DNA of 56,865 nucleotides, taken from positions 1 through 56,865 of the forward strand of contig VFZW01000004.1 of NCBI GenBank assembly GCA_016871055.1, in the 5' to 3' direction. The notes under the pieces are model-generated. The model worked only from the letters and a program-made list of their open reading frames with translations, was not told the DNA's origin and did not search any database. Shown here piece after piece: positions 1 to 7,842 of this stretch (position 1 is the stretch's first letter; every line of letters begins with the position of its first letter). The DNA is from Acidobacteriota bacterium. GTDB lineage: Bacteria > Acidobacteriota > Terriglobia > Bryobacterales > Bryobacteraceae. The position numbers and the translations under genes are program-made.

Positions 1-25
1 CAAACAGCTTTGTGAATGTTTCCAT
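1..25 (-). CDS. 5' end of an unidentified minus-strand gene, cut by the window edge
   Basis: Only the first eight codons are present (METFTKLF on the minus strand), too few to name a family. The support is the start context: an ATG at 25-23 preceded on the minus strand by a strong GGAGG (32-36) with about six bases of spacing. The gene would run leftward out of the window, divergent from the sigma factor at 355. It could still be a chance ATG after a purine-rich stretch. Confidence 0.4.
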
Positions 26-354
26 CGGTTGCCTCCGGTTGACCAGTCCTTGCAAACCGATCATCCTTCAGCGGCCGATGGAAATCAAATTTCAAATATT
101 TTTGGCTAGGTTTAACGCATGGATTTTTGCATTCGGGCGCCAACCGCTTGCTGGCGACGCTGTAGAGCGTCGACGACCAGGCGACCGCGGCGTTCATGCG
201 AGAGTTCTATTCGAACCTTCTGCGCAAGAGGTTGTCCCCTCCAAAGGCGCTATCGGAGGCGCAGGCGGCAATGCGAAAGAATCCTCGCTGGCTGCATCCT
301 TGGTATTGGGCGGGATTTGCATTGCACGGGTATTGGCGTTAGACAATACAAGTA
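26..354. other. intergenic region without a recognisable gene
   Basis: No convincing coding frame is seen; the short frames here are low-complexity and lack ribosome binding sites. An AT-rich patch around 86-118 and another around 340-355 are the obvious places for divergent promoters serving the left-edge gene and the sigma factor, but no clean -35/-10 pair could be read. Confidence 0.4.
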
Positions 355-957
355 ATGTACTCTTCGCCAAGGTGGACGCTCGATGCGAATGCATTCGAGA
401 AGCTACTTGCGGCGCTCGCGCCCGAACGCGACGCCGCGGCGGTTCGGTATGAAGAGTTGCGCCTGCGGCTGATTCGGGTATTGCGATGGGAACGCACAAG
501 TGATCCGGAGTCGCTGGCCGACGAGGCCTTCACGCGGCTCGCGCGGAGGCTGGTCGGGGGAGAAGCGATTGCCGACGTGCCGGCCTACCTGAGCGGAATC
601 GTCCGATTCCTTGTGAAAGAGGACATCGCGCAACGGCAGCGGGCCCTTCCGCTGGAGGGCGATCACCCGGCGAGCGAAACGAGCGGGAACGAAATCGAAC
701 GCGCGCACGCGGCGCTGGAACGGTGTCTTGCGGCGCTCGACGGCGCTCAACGCGCTTTGGTTTTGGGCTACTACCAGGGCGATCAGATGGCCCGGATCTT
801 CAATCGGAAGAAACAAGCCGCGGCGCTTGGCCTTGCCCTGAACGCGCTTCGCAACCGGGCGCTGCGCTTGCGGGAGAAGCTCGAGACATGCGTGCGCGGA
901 CAATTAGTGCGTGATGGATCCGTGCCGAACAACACTAAGGGTAAGGGTACATGGTGA
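355..957 (+). CDS. ECF-like RNA polymerase sigma factor
   Basis: A 200-aa protein with the layout of an ECF-type sigma factor. The N-terminal half has an EAF-like start (about residues 12-20), then ADEAFTRLARRL and DVPAYLSGIVRFLVKEDI, corresponding to sigma region 2. The C-terminal half (about 120-185) reads LDGAQRALVLGYYQGD followed by ALGLALNALRNRALRLREKL, the region-4 helix-turn-helix. Similar proteins are abundant in Solibacter-type Acidobacteriota. The stop overlaps the start of the next gene by 7 nt (951-957), the usual sigma/anti-sigma coupling. The ATG at 355 has no strong Shine-Dalgarno. The likely role is promoter recognition under control of the adjacent membrane protein; its regulon cannot be read from here. 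Confidence 0.75.
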   Translation: MYSSPRWTLDANAFEKLLAALAPERDAAAVRYEELRLRLIRVLRWERTSDPESLADEAFTRLARRLVGGEAIADVPAYLSGIVRFLVKEDIAQRQRALPLEGDHPASETSGNEIERAHAALERCLAALDGAQRALVLGYYQGDQMARIFNRKKQAAALGLALNALRNRALRLREKLETCVRGQLVRDGSVPNNTKGKGTW

Positions 958-1598
958 ACGCGGAGGCTTACATGCGCTACATCTCGAACCAACTCTCGGA
1001 GAGCGAACGAGACTCATTGCGCGAGAAGTTATTGGCCGATTCGGAACTGTCGGATTCGTTCGCGGATTGGGAAAACGAGTCCATCGATTCACTGGCGCAC
1101 GGGCGGTTGTCGCCGGCCGAGGCGGCAGCAATCGGCGACTACCTCGCGGCAACGCACCAACAAAGCCGGATTGCGCTAGCAGCGGCCCTCTCAAAGCCGA
1201 GACGCGCCGCTGTTTCTCCCTACGCAATGGCACTGGCGCTGGCCGCGGTTCTGTTGCTGACATTCCCCGTAACGCGGCTTTGGCGCGATCGAAACACCGC
1301 CGCTCCCGCGGCCGTCGCGGTACAGTTGTTTCCGGGAACGCTGCGGAGCGGGGGCGTCATGCAGCAAGTGCCAAAGAGCGCGGGACGGCGAATCCAGCTA
1401 CAGTTGCAGTATCTCGATGCCACCCCGGTCGGCAAATGCCGGGTGGAGATCGAATCGATCGTATTAGAGTCGGATTGCGGCGCCGCCGAACATGTCGTAG
1501 CCTTGCCGATCGGATTGGCTTCTGGCCGCCACCGCGTCGATTTGATTTACCACGACGGCGCCGACCGGTTCGTCTACTTCTTCGACCTGATCGACTGA
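951..1598 (+). CDS. membrane-anchored anti-sigma-like protein
   Basis: A 215-aa protein translated from an ATG that overlaps the sigma factor stop. Residues 1-75 are charged and helical (YMRYISNQLSESERDSLREK), resembling the cytoplasmic anti-sigma or zf-HC2-like segment, but the zinc-binding His/Cys residues are missing. One membrane helix lies at about 90-106 (AMALALAAVLLLTFPV). The C-terminal half is predicted to be outside the cytoplasm and contains two Cys residues. Its position after an ECF sigma gene argues for an anti-sigma role; no catalytic motif is seen. The assignment rests mainly on context and topology. Confidence 0.6.
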   Translation: MVNAEAYMRYISNQLSESERDSLREKLLADSELSDSFADWENESIDSLAHGRLSPAEAAAIGDYLAATHQQSRIALAAALSKPRRAAVSPYAMALALAAVLLLTFPVTRLWRDRNTAAPAAVAVQLFPGTLRSGGVMQQVPKSAGRRIQLQLQYLDATPVGKCRVEIESIVLESDCGAAEHVVALPIGLASGRHRVDLIYHDGADRFVYFFDLID

Positions 1599-1602
1599 GG
1601 CG

Positions 1603-2286
1603 CTACATCCAGTATTCCCATTTCCCGGTCGCGATCGTATAGGTCGAGAGGCAGAGATTCGTCACACCGTGGGCGAGGATACAGTCGCCCAGTCTCTTGG
1701 TTCGGATCGCCCAGTAGTTGTAGGCGACGCCCGCGAGCAACCCGACATCCCAGTACGGACCGTGCTCGGAGGCGAAAAGCAGAGCGCAGATCCAGAACGC
1801 CTTGGCTGCGTAGCTGCCGAACGGAACCGTTTCGAAGTAGGGGTTTTCGAGCCAGCGCATGAGCCAGCCGCGCCAGAACAACTCCTCGAGAATCGGCACC
1901 AAAAGCGCGGCGCGGATCGTGCGAAAGATCAGCACGACCGGAGACAAAAGGTCCGCGCTCGGAATCGAAGTCCTCACCTCTCCGAACATCGTGAAGATCT
2001 GATGGCTGCGATAGCCGGGGAACAGGAGATCCGGCAGGATCCAAATGACGAACACACCGATTCCGGCCAGAACGGTCATCGCCGGAGACGCGAGGCGGAA
2101 GTCGACCGCGGTGCGGGAGAAGTACCAGATCGCGCCGGCAAGAATGGCAACGCGCACGATTTGCTCAACGGGCCCTGGCAATGGGTTGTAGGGCTGAACG
2201 ACCAGCAGAGCGAGGAAGACGACAAAAGGCCCCACGTATCGGACCGCCGGATGCTGGAACACTATGGTTTGGTTCCTCGGATCCAA
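1603..2286 (-). CDS. CPBP/CAAX-type intramembrane protease (exosortase-associated TIGR03008 type)
   Basis: A 227-aa multi-pass membrane protein. The three conserved motifs of CPBP/CAAX (Abi) glutamic proteases are present in order: EELFWRGW (EExxxR), FASEHG (FxxxH) and HGVTN (HxxxN). The closing segment (STYTIATGKWEYW) matches what I recall of the CAAX-protease-related family TIGR03008, which is often encoded near exosortase/PEP-CTERM genes; no exosortase is visible here. It is the last gene of a minus-strand operon, and its start overlaps the end of the HEAT-repeat gene by 25 nt, suggesting coupled translation. The substrate is unknown; membrane peptide cleavage is inferred from the motifs. 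Confidence 0.75.
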   Translation of the reverse strand: MDPRNQTIVFQHPAVRYVGPFVVFLALLVVQPYNPLPGPVEQIVRVAILAGAIWYFSRTAVDFRLASPAMTVLAGIGVFVIWILPDLLFPGYRSHQIFTMFGEVRTSIPSADLLSPVVLIFRTIRAALLVPILEELFWRGWLMRWLENPYFETVPFGSYAAKAFWICALLFASEHGPYWDVGLLAGVAYNYWAIRTKRLGDCILAHGVTNLCLSTYTIATGKWEYWM

Positions 2287-5200
2287 TTCAGGATCGTGTT
2301 GTACTCCGGAGAACCGCGTTCGAATCGGACACCTCCGCCATGGGCCATCTTGCCCGCATTTACAACGCCTTCGGTTTCGGCGCTGGAGGTCGGTTTTTGG
2401 AGAATCAAACTCGCTTCCGGATCGGCGAGATTGATAACGTTTCGCGCCGTCGAAAGCGTGCCGTTAAACAGAGTGTGCGAGGCGTGGCAATGCAAACAGG
2501 CTTGGCCGTCTCTGCCTCGGGTGGAAAGAATTGGCTCGACGTAGCCACGAAAGTAGTCGTCGTCCGGCCGGACGCCGGAAGGCGTGGCGCGCCCGCCCGC
2601 CGCCGGTTTCGGAGCGGGCGGCCGGGAGGCCTTGATGGCGGCCAGCAACGGTTCGCGATCGCCAGCCAGCGGCCCGGCCAGACGGCTGACTTGCGCGAAC
2701 GGAACGTCGCGAACAACCTGCGCGGCCAATAGGGCGACACGCCGGGTCTCGGCATCGTCCGATTTCAGATAGGGTGCGATCGCACGGGCCATCCGATCGT
2801 TGGCTGGACCGAAGAAGACCGTCGTTTCGACATCGTTGCCGATGCGATTGTAGACCGCCGGGAACGGCGTCGAACGGTCGGCCTTGGGATCGTAAACGTC
2901 GCCGCGCCGGAGTTCGAATTCCGAAAGACCGGCAAGCAGGCGCCCCGCTTGAAGCGCCGGGCCTTTTTCGAGGACATCCGCGAACTTCGCCGCCAGACGA
3001 TCTTCGACGGCGAGCCGGCCGCGAATGACCCGCTCCCGGTCCTCGGCCTTGGCGATGACCGGCACCCAGTTGTTGTACAGATAGCGAATATTCTCATCGG
3101 CGAGGTTGTAGACCGATTCCTTCAGCCCACGCTCGACCCAAGGGTGAAGTGGATTCTTCAGCGCGCCGAGAACCTCGCTTTCGATTCGCTCTCGTACGGC
3201 AGTGGACGGCGTCCAATACCAAAACTGCCAGGAAGCCTTCACCGCGTGCAGAGCCACCGCCGGAGATTTGTCGCCGAGCAAACGAAGCAGCGGTTCGGCG
3301 AATTCGTCTCGCCGGGCAAGCGCCGAAAAGTGCGACGCGAACACACGCGAGGCGCCCCAGCGCTGGCGCTCGCTGCCGGATTTTAGGGCCGCAATCAGAG
3401 GCTCGGCCTGCGCTTCCGGCCGGCGGTTGTAGATCTGCCGAACCGTCCACGCCGCGGACCGCGCGACGAGTTTGCTGGGATCCTCCAGTCGCTTGATGGC
3501 GCCGGGAAGCGAACTGGTTACGCCGAAACGGCCCAGCGTCTCCAGCGCCTGCGCGCGAATCAACGGTTCGGAAGAACCAGCGAGCGCTTCGATTTCGGCG
3601 ATTCGCGCCGCCTCCGGGCGATCCCATTGGTTGTTTAGCGATTCAAGCGTTGCCGGCAACCCGGCGCTCACGGCGCCCCAGGGCCGCTGTTTCCGCTCGA
3701 TCGGGTAATACGAGGTAAGGGCGAGGACCGCCATTTGCGTCTCGCGGAACGGCGTGCGAAAGTTCTCGTAAGGTTGGAGTGGATCGAGCCAACCGCCGAA
3801 CGGCTGCTGACGGCTTAGCAAATACGCGAGCCCCTTGGCGACTTGCGGGTTGTCGCGCGGAATTCCGGCCGCGTGTAATGCCCAGAGTGCGTGGCCGGTC
3901 TGAAACTCGGCGGCAAATGACTTCTCGTCGAAGCGCGCCGACCACTGCCCATCTCCCCTCTGGAGCGCGAGTATGCGTTGCGCGTTGGACTGAATTTTCG
4001 CCGCATGCTTCGTCCTGTCGATCGCCGCCAGCGCCAGCGTTTGATAGCAGAGGTCGATCGTGTTCTTGATCTCGTGATCCTGGTCGATGAGCGCCGAGAT
4101 CGCCGGATCGCGCGTAACCTCCCACGAGTACCACGCGACCTCGTAAGGACTGACAAGCGGGGTGTTGCCGTTGGTCTCGTCGCCCGGCAACTTGACTCGA
4201 TCCTTATAGTAGATCTTCAGATATTCGCCGACGCGCTGATGATACGCCGAGCGCCTGTCACCGGTGAGTTCGGTCTCAAACACCGACATCAGATGGGACA
4301 TCCGGCTCAACACGTTGGCCGCCGCCGAGATGACTCTGGCCCAGACGGCCCCTTCGGCCTCGAAACCGTACAAGGGGCGAGGATTATTGTAGAAACGCTC
4401 CGCCAGAAACGAGAGCTGGTGGGGATAGTTGACCCGGTATCCGTTTCGCACGGCATAGAGCTGTGCCCGCTGCGTGAAGTGCGTGACGTGGCAGGCGACG
4501 CAGAGTGTCGTTTCCTGATGGTTGCTCGCTGCCCGGTGGAAGATCCCGCCTCGCCGGGGCGTGTTGGCGTGCCAGGAGTCCCCCGCACCGATCAGATAGT
4601 CGATCGCCGTTTGAGCGGCTACGGCCGGGTCGCGGTACACCGGCGGATCGTAGAGCCGCGTTTGCAGACGATAGAACGGGTGGCTCAGATTGACACGAAC
4701 GTAGTAGGTTCCCGGCTCGCGCAAGATGCGCGTCGTGAACTTATTTCCCGCCAATGCCTGGACCTCGTGCGGGAGCGTAACCGGATCCTCACCATCGGTG
4801 TGCTCGATAATCGCGCCGTTCTTCATCCGGTGCAAGCTTACGTCGACTGGAATGTTATCGCGATCCACCAGCTCGATCGACAGGTACAGCAACTGAGGGC
4901 GGTTCCCCTTCCATTCAAAACGGAACCAATCGGTAAGCGGCTTCTGATCGATGTGCGTCGATATCTCCGGAGGAATGTAGGACGCCTCGTCACCGGACGC
5001 CCAGATCGTCTGGCCGAGTTGGACCGAGTTGGCGGTAGCTGGAGAATCGTTCGGTTCGGCTTCGACGCTGGCCGGTTGCCCAATCGGCGTAACCTGCACG
5101 GCAACCGGCGCCCCGGTGACGATATGCGCCCCCGCCCCGCCTCGGATCAGAGTGTAGAGATCGCCATCGCCGGCATGTAGTGGTTTCGCGGCGCCGGTCG

Positions 5201-5414
5201 CGGCGCCGACCTTAACCGCTACCGGGGCGGGTGTGGCCTGGTCGGCCGGGATCGGCAGCGAGACCAGGACGCTGTAGATCGATTTCGGATCCGAAGCCGG
5301 TATCGGGTGGGTCCCCGGAGGAAGCAACCGGCGCCAAGCCGGTTGACCGAAAACCGCCTGCGCCAGAACCAAGAGAACTGCAAGCTGGCGCTTCGAAGGG
5401 CCGTGTCGATTCAT
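2262..5414 (-). CDS. secreted HEAT-repeat protein with two CxxCH motifs
   Basis: A 1050-aa exported protein with an N-terminal hydrophobic signal (about residues 10-23). Around 115-250 there is a bacterial pre-peptidase (PPC-like) beta domain starting EAEPNDSPATANSV. A CVACH motif (C305, C308, H309) follows, then an alpha-toroid region at about 430-560 with terpene-cyclase-like repeats (GDGQWSA, FGGWLDP). HEAT-type helical repeats run from about 600 to 930. A second haem-c type motif, CLHCH, lies near residue 987 in a C-terminal cytochrome-like domain. CxxCH motifs normally bind haem c covalently in the periplasm. It starts 11 nt after the TPR lipoprotein gene. The reaction is unknown; electron transfer or scaffolding is an inference. 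Confidence 0.7.
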   Translation of the reverse strand: MNRHGPSKRQLAVLLVLAQAVFGQPAWRRLLPPGTHPIPASDPKSIYSVLVSLPIPADQATPAPVAVKVGAATGAAKPLHAGDGDLYTLIRGGAGAHIVTGAPVAVQVTPIGQPASVEAEPNDSPATANSVQLGQTIWASGDEASYIPPEISTHIDQKPLTDWFRFEWKGNRPQLLYLSIELVDRDNIPVDVSLHRMKNGAIIEHTDGEDPVTLPHEVQALAGNKFTTRILREPGTYYVRVNLSHPFYRLQTRLYDPPVYRDPAVAAQTAIDYLIGAGDSWHANTPRRGGIFHRAASNHQETTLCVACHVTHFTQRAQLYAVRNGYRVNYPHQLSFLAERFYNNPRPLYGFEAEGAVWARVISAAANVLSRMSHLMSVFETELTGDRRSAYHQRVGEYLKIYYKDRVKLPGDETNGNTPLVSPYEVAWYSWEVTRDPAISALIDQDHEIKNTIDLCYQTLALAAIDRTKHAAKIQSNAQRILALQRGDGQWSARFDEKSFAAEFQTGHALWALHAAGIPRDNPQVAKGLAYLLSRQQPFGGWLDPLQPYENFRTPFRETQMAVLALTSYYPIERKQRPWGAVSAGLPATLESLNNQWDRPEAARIAEIEALAGSSEPLIRAQALETLGRFGVTSSLPGAIKRLEDPSKLVARSAAWTVRQIYNRRPEAQAEPLIAALKSGSERQRWGASRVFASHFSALARRDEFAEPLLRLLGDKSPAVALHAVKASWQFWYWTPSTAVRERIESEVLGALKNPLHPWVERGLKESVYNLADENIRYLYNNWVPVIAKAEDRERVIRGRLAVEDRLAAKFADVLEKGPALQAGRLLAGLSEFELRRGDVYDPKADRSTPFPAVYNRIGNDVETTVFFGPANDRMARAIAPYLKSDDAETRRVALLAAQVVRDVPFAQVSRLAGPLAGDREPLLAAIKASRPPAPKPAAGGRATPSGVRPDDDYFRGYVEPILSTRGRDGQACLHCHASHTLFNGTLSTARNVINLADPEASLILQKPTSSAETEGVVNAGKMAHGGGVRFERGSPEYNTILNWIRGTKP

Positions 5415-5425
5415 TGGAATCGAGT

Positions 5426-7744
5426 TTAGCCGAGACGACCGGCCAATGCGGCGATGAGTTGTTTGTCCGTGTCGGACGGGTTATTTTTCCGCGCATCGTC
5501 CAAGGCTTTACGCGCCTTCTCTCTTTGGCCCGACTGAAAGTACGCTGTCGCGAGGCGGACATGGAAAAGCGCCATTTTGGGATGTTTGCCGGCGAGGTCT
5601 TCGAAGATCGGAGTCGCGTTCTGCGGAAGATTCTTCTTCAGGTAGATGTAGCCCAGTGTGTCGGCGACCATGGGATCGTCCGGCTGCTTGGACTTGGCCT
5701 TCTGCGCGTAAGTAAGCGCAAGATCGAGATTGGCGCCCTGATCGGCCAAGTAGTAGGAATAGTTATTGAGAGCCACCGCGTTGTCGGGTTCCAGCCTCAA
5801 CACCTGTTCGTAGAGCGGCGCAGCTTCGGTCCTTGGGCTGACTTCATCCAACGCCATCGCCCGGAAAAGCACCGGACTCACATGGGTGGGCATCAACTCG
5901 GCGGCCTTTTTCCAATAGTCGATGGCCTCGTTGAGCGACTTTTTCTGACGGTACCCCTCGGCAACGCGCATATGCACGTCGAAATTCCGTGGATCGCCCT
6001 CCAGGACCTTTTTAAACGCCGCGATCCCTTCGTCGAACTTCTTTGCCCGCACAGCGATGTTGCCCCACGCCAACCGTAACACCGGCGCCTTGGGATACTT
6101 GTCGATTTCGGCTTGCAAAACTCCAAGCGCCTTGTCGCCCTGCCCGTTTGCTTCGTAGACCTCGGCGAGGCCAAGCGCGCCCCGTATGTCGGGCGGCGTC
6201 AGCTTGCTCAACTGTGTAAAAATTCCTTCGGCCTCTTTGAATCTTTTCTCCCGGAAGAAAACGTATCCGAGTTGATAGGCGGCATCCCGATTGTTCGGGT
6301 TCATCTTTAGCACGTTCTCCAGGACGCCCCGAGATTCCTGATACTTTCCCTGCGCCAGATGCGCCTGGGATTGGATCAAGCGCGCGAATTGATTCGCCGG
6401 ATCTATCTGCAAAATCTCGTTGGCCGCGCTGTGCGCCGCCGCGTACTCGCCGCGCGACAGAAGGGTTTGCGCCAAGGCGACGCGTGCCGGAATGTAATCC
6501 GGGCGATAACGCAGCGCATCGGCGAACTGAACGCGGGCGGCATCCAGATCTCCCTTCGCCATCAAGGCTCTGCCCAGGTTATAGCGCAGGACGAAGTTCT
6601 CCGGCATCTTGCTCACAACCGATTGCAACTCTGTAATCGCGGTATTAATCTGCTCCGGCTTTCCGGCATACAGCCAAAGCGACGCGCGCATCGCAATCGC
6701 CTCCGGGTCCTTCGGGTCGTCCTTGAGGATCTTCTCGGTCATCTCGAGCGCTTCCTGGGCTCGATTTTGCGCCACCCGAACCTCGATCAATCGCTTATCG
6801 AAGCTTCGCTTGCTAGCGGAATCCGCTTGGCCGCCCTCGGTATAAGCGGTCGCCGCCCTGTCGTAGGAACGAATGCGATAGTAAAAATCCCCGACGTCCT
6901 GGTAGGCGTTCGGAAACTCCGCTCGTTTCGACAGCAGCTCCGCGAGAATTTTTTCCATCTTCTCGTTCTGGCGAGTACCGAGGTAGTGGGCGGCCAACCG
7001 AAGGTAGTTGCCGGCATCCTTGGGAATGTTCGCCCTCCTCTGATCAAGTATCTTCTCCGCTTCCTCAATCTTGTTTTGTGACAGCTGAATGCCGTACAAC
7101 GCTTCGTATCCCCGCGAAGCCGACTTGTTGGCTTCGATCATCTTTTTGGCGTACTCAATCGCTTCATCCACTCGCTTTAGGACCAGCATCGTGCGAATCA
7201 TCGTTATCTGAAGCGACGAATCGCCTTGCTTCCTCTGGTCGGCCGCGCGGAAATGTTCGAGCGCCTTCTCGGCATCGTTATCGGCCAACGAAATGAACCC
7301 TTGCATGCGCAAGTCCTCAAAGCTGCCCTTACCGCGTGTTTGCATCTTCCCGGCCAGATCTTTGATGTCTTTCATCAACCCTTTGAATTTGGTCGGGTTT
7401 GAAGCATACGCGGTTAGATAGATGTCGGCCAGTTTGCTGTGTGCATCCATGTTATCCGGCAACAGTTCGACTGCGCGCTGCAGGTTACCAACGGCCTCAC
7501 CGGCATTGCCCAACCGAAGGTTCGTCAGCGCCAGCTTGTAATAGGCCTCGCCGAATCGAGGATCGCCCTTGATCGCGTTCAAGTACATCAGCCGGGCCTG
7601 TTTGTATTGGCCTTCATCGTAGTACTTGTTGCCCCCTTCCATCGCGCGCTTTTTCTTCGCTTCCGGTCCGCAACCGACCAGAAACAGCGCCAGGGTGGCA
7701 ATCAAAGTCCGAAACAAAAATTGAGACATATGTTTAGCGTTCAT
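5426..7744 (-). CDS. TPR-repeat lipoprotein (PrsT-like)
   Basis: A 772-aa lipoprotein. The signal peptide ends in a lipobox (FLVGC, Cys25 from the first ATG; an alternative ATG lies at codon 6). The rest is a near-continuous array of tetratricopeptide repeats, recognisable from units such as GEAYYKLALTNLRLGNAGEA and ALNNYSYYLADQGANLDLAL. The shape and lipobox resemble the exosortase-linked TPR lipoproteins (TIGR02917, PrsT), although it is somewhat shorter than that family. It sits between the TIGR03437 propeller gene and the HEAT protein in the minus-strand operon. TPRs mediate protein-protein contacts; an envelope scaffold or secretion-assembly role is inferred, not shown. Confidence 0.75.
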   Translation of the reverse strand: MNAKHMSQFLFRTLIATLALFLVGCGPEAKKKRAMEGGNKYYDEGQYKQARLMYLNAIKGDPRFGEAYYKLALTNLRLGNAGEAVGNLQRAVELLPDNMDAHSKLADIYLTAYASNPTKFKGLMKDIKDLAGKMQTRGKGSFEDLRMQGFISLADNDAEKALEHFRAADQRKQGDSSLQITMIRTMLVLKRVDEAIEYAKKMIEANKSASRGYEALYGIQLSQNKIEEAEKILDQRRANIPKDAGNYLRLAAHYLGTRQNEKMEKILAELLSKRAEFPNAYQDVGDFYYRIRSYDRAATAYTEGGQADSASKRSFDKRLIEVRVAQNRAQEALEMTEKILKDDPKDPEAIAMRASLWLYAGKPEQINTAITELQSVVSKMPENFVLRYNLGRALMAKGDLDAARVQFADALRYRPDYIPARVALAQTLLSRGEYAAAHSAANEILQIDPANQFARLIQSQAHLAQGKYQESRGVLENVLKMNPNNRDAAYQLGYVFFREKRFKEAEGIFTQLSKLTPPDIRGALGLAEVYEANGQGDKALGVLQAEIDKYPKAPVLRLAWGNIAVRAKKFDEGIAAFKKVLEGDPRNFDVHMRVAEGYRQKKSLNEAIDYWKKAAELMPTHVSPVLFRAMALDEVSPRTEAAPLYEQVLRLEPDNAVALNNYSYYLADQGANLDLALTYAQKAKSKQPDDPMVADTLGYIYLKKNLPQNATPIFEDLAGKHPKMALFHVRLATAYFQSGQREKARKALDDARKNNPSDTDKQLIAALAGRLG

Positions 7745-7842
7745 TGCAGCGTGAGGGAACGTCCATCATCATAGCGCGCCAGCAGGCCGCGTTGGAGGGT
7801 CCCTTTTCTGTTATCGGCCGATAGCGCCGTTTCGTTTAGACG

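Noticed and set aside
3978..5180. 400-aa plus-strand open frame
   Set aside because: Antisense to the HEAT/cytochrome gene, Arg-rich, no domain or ribosome binding site; a by-product of GC-rich codon bias.
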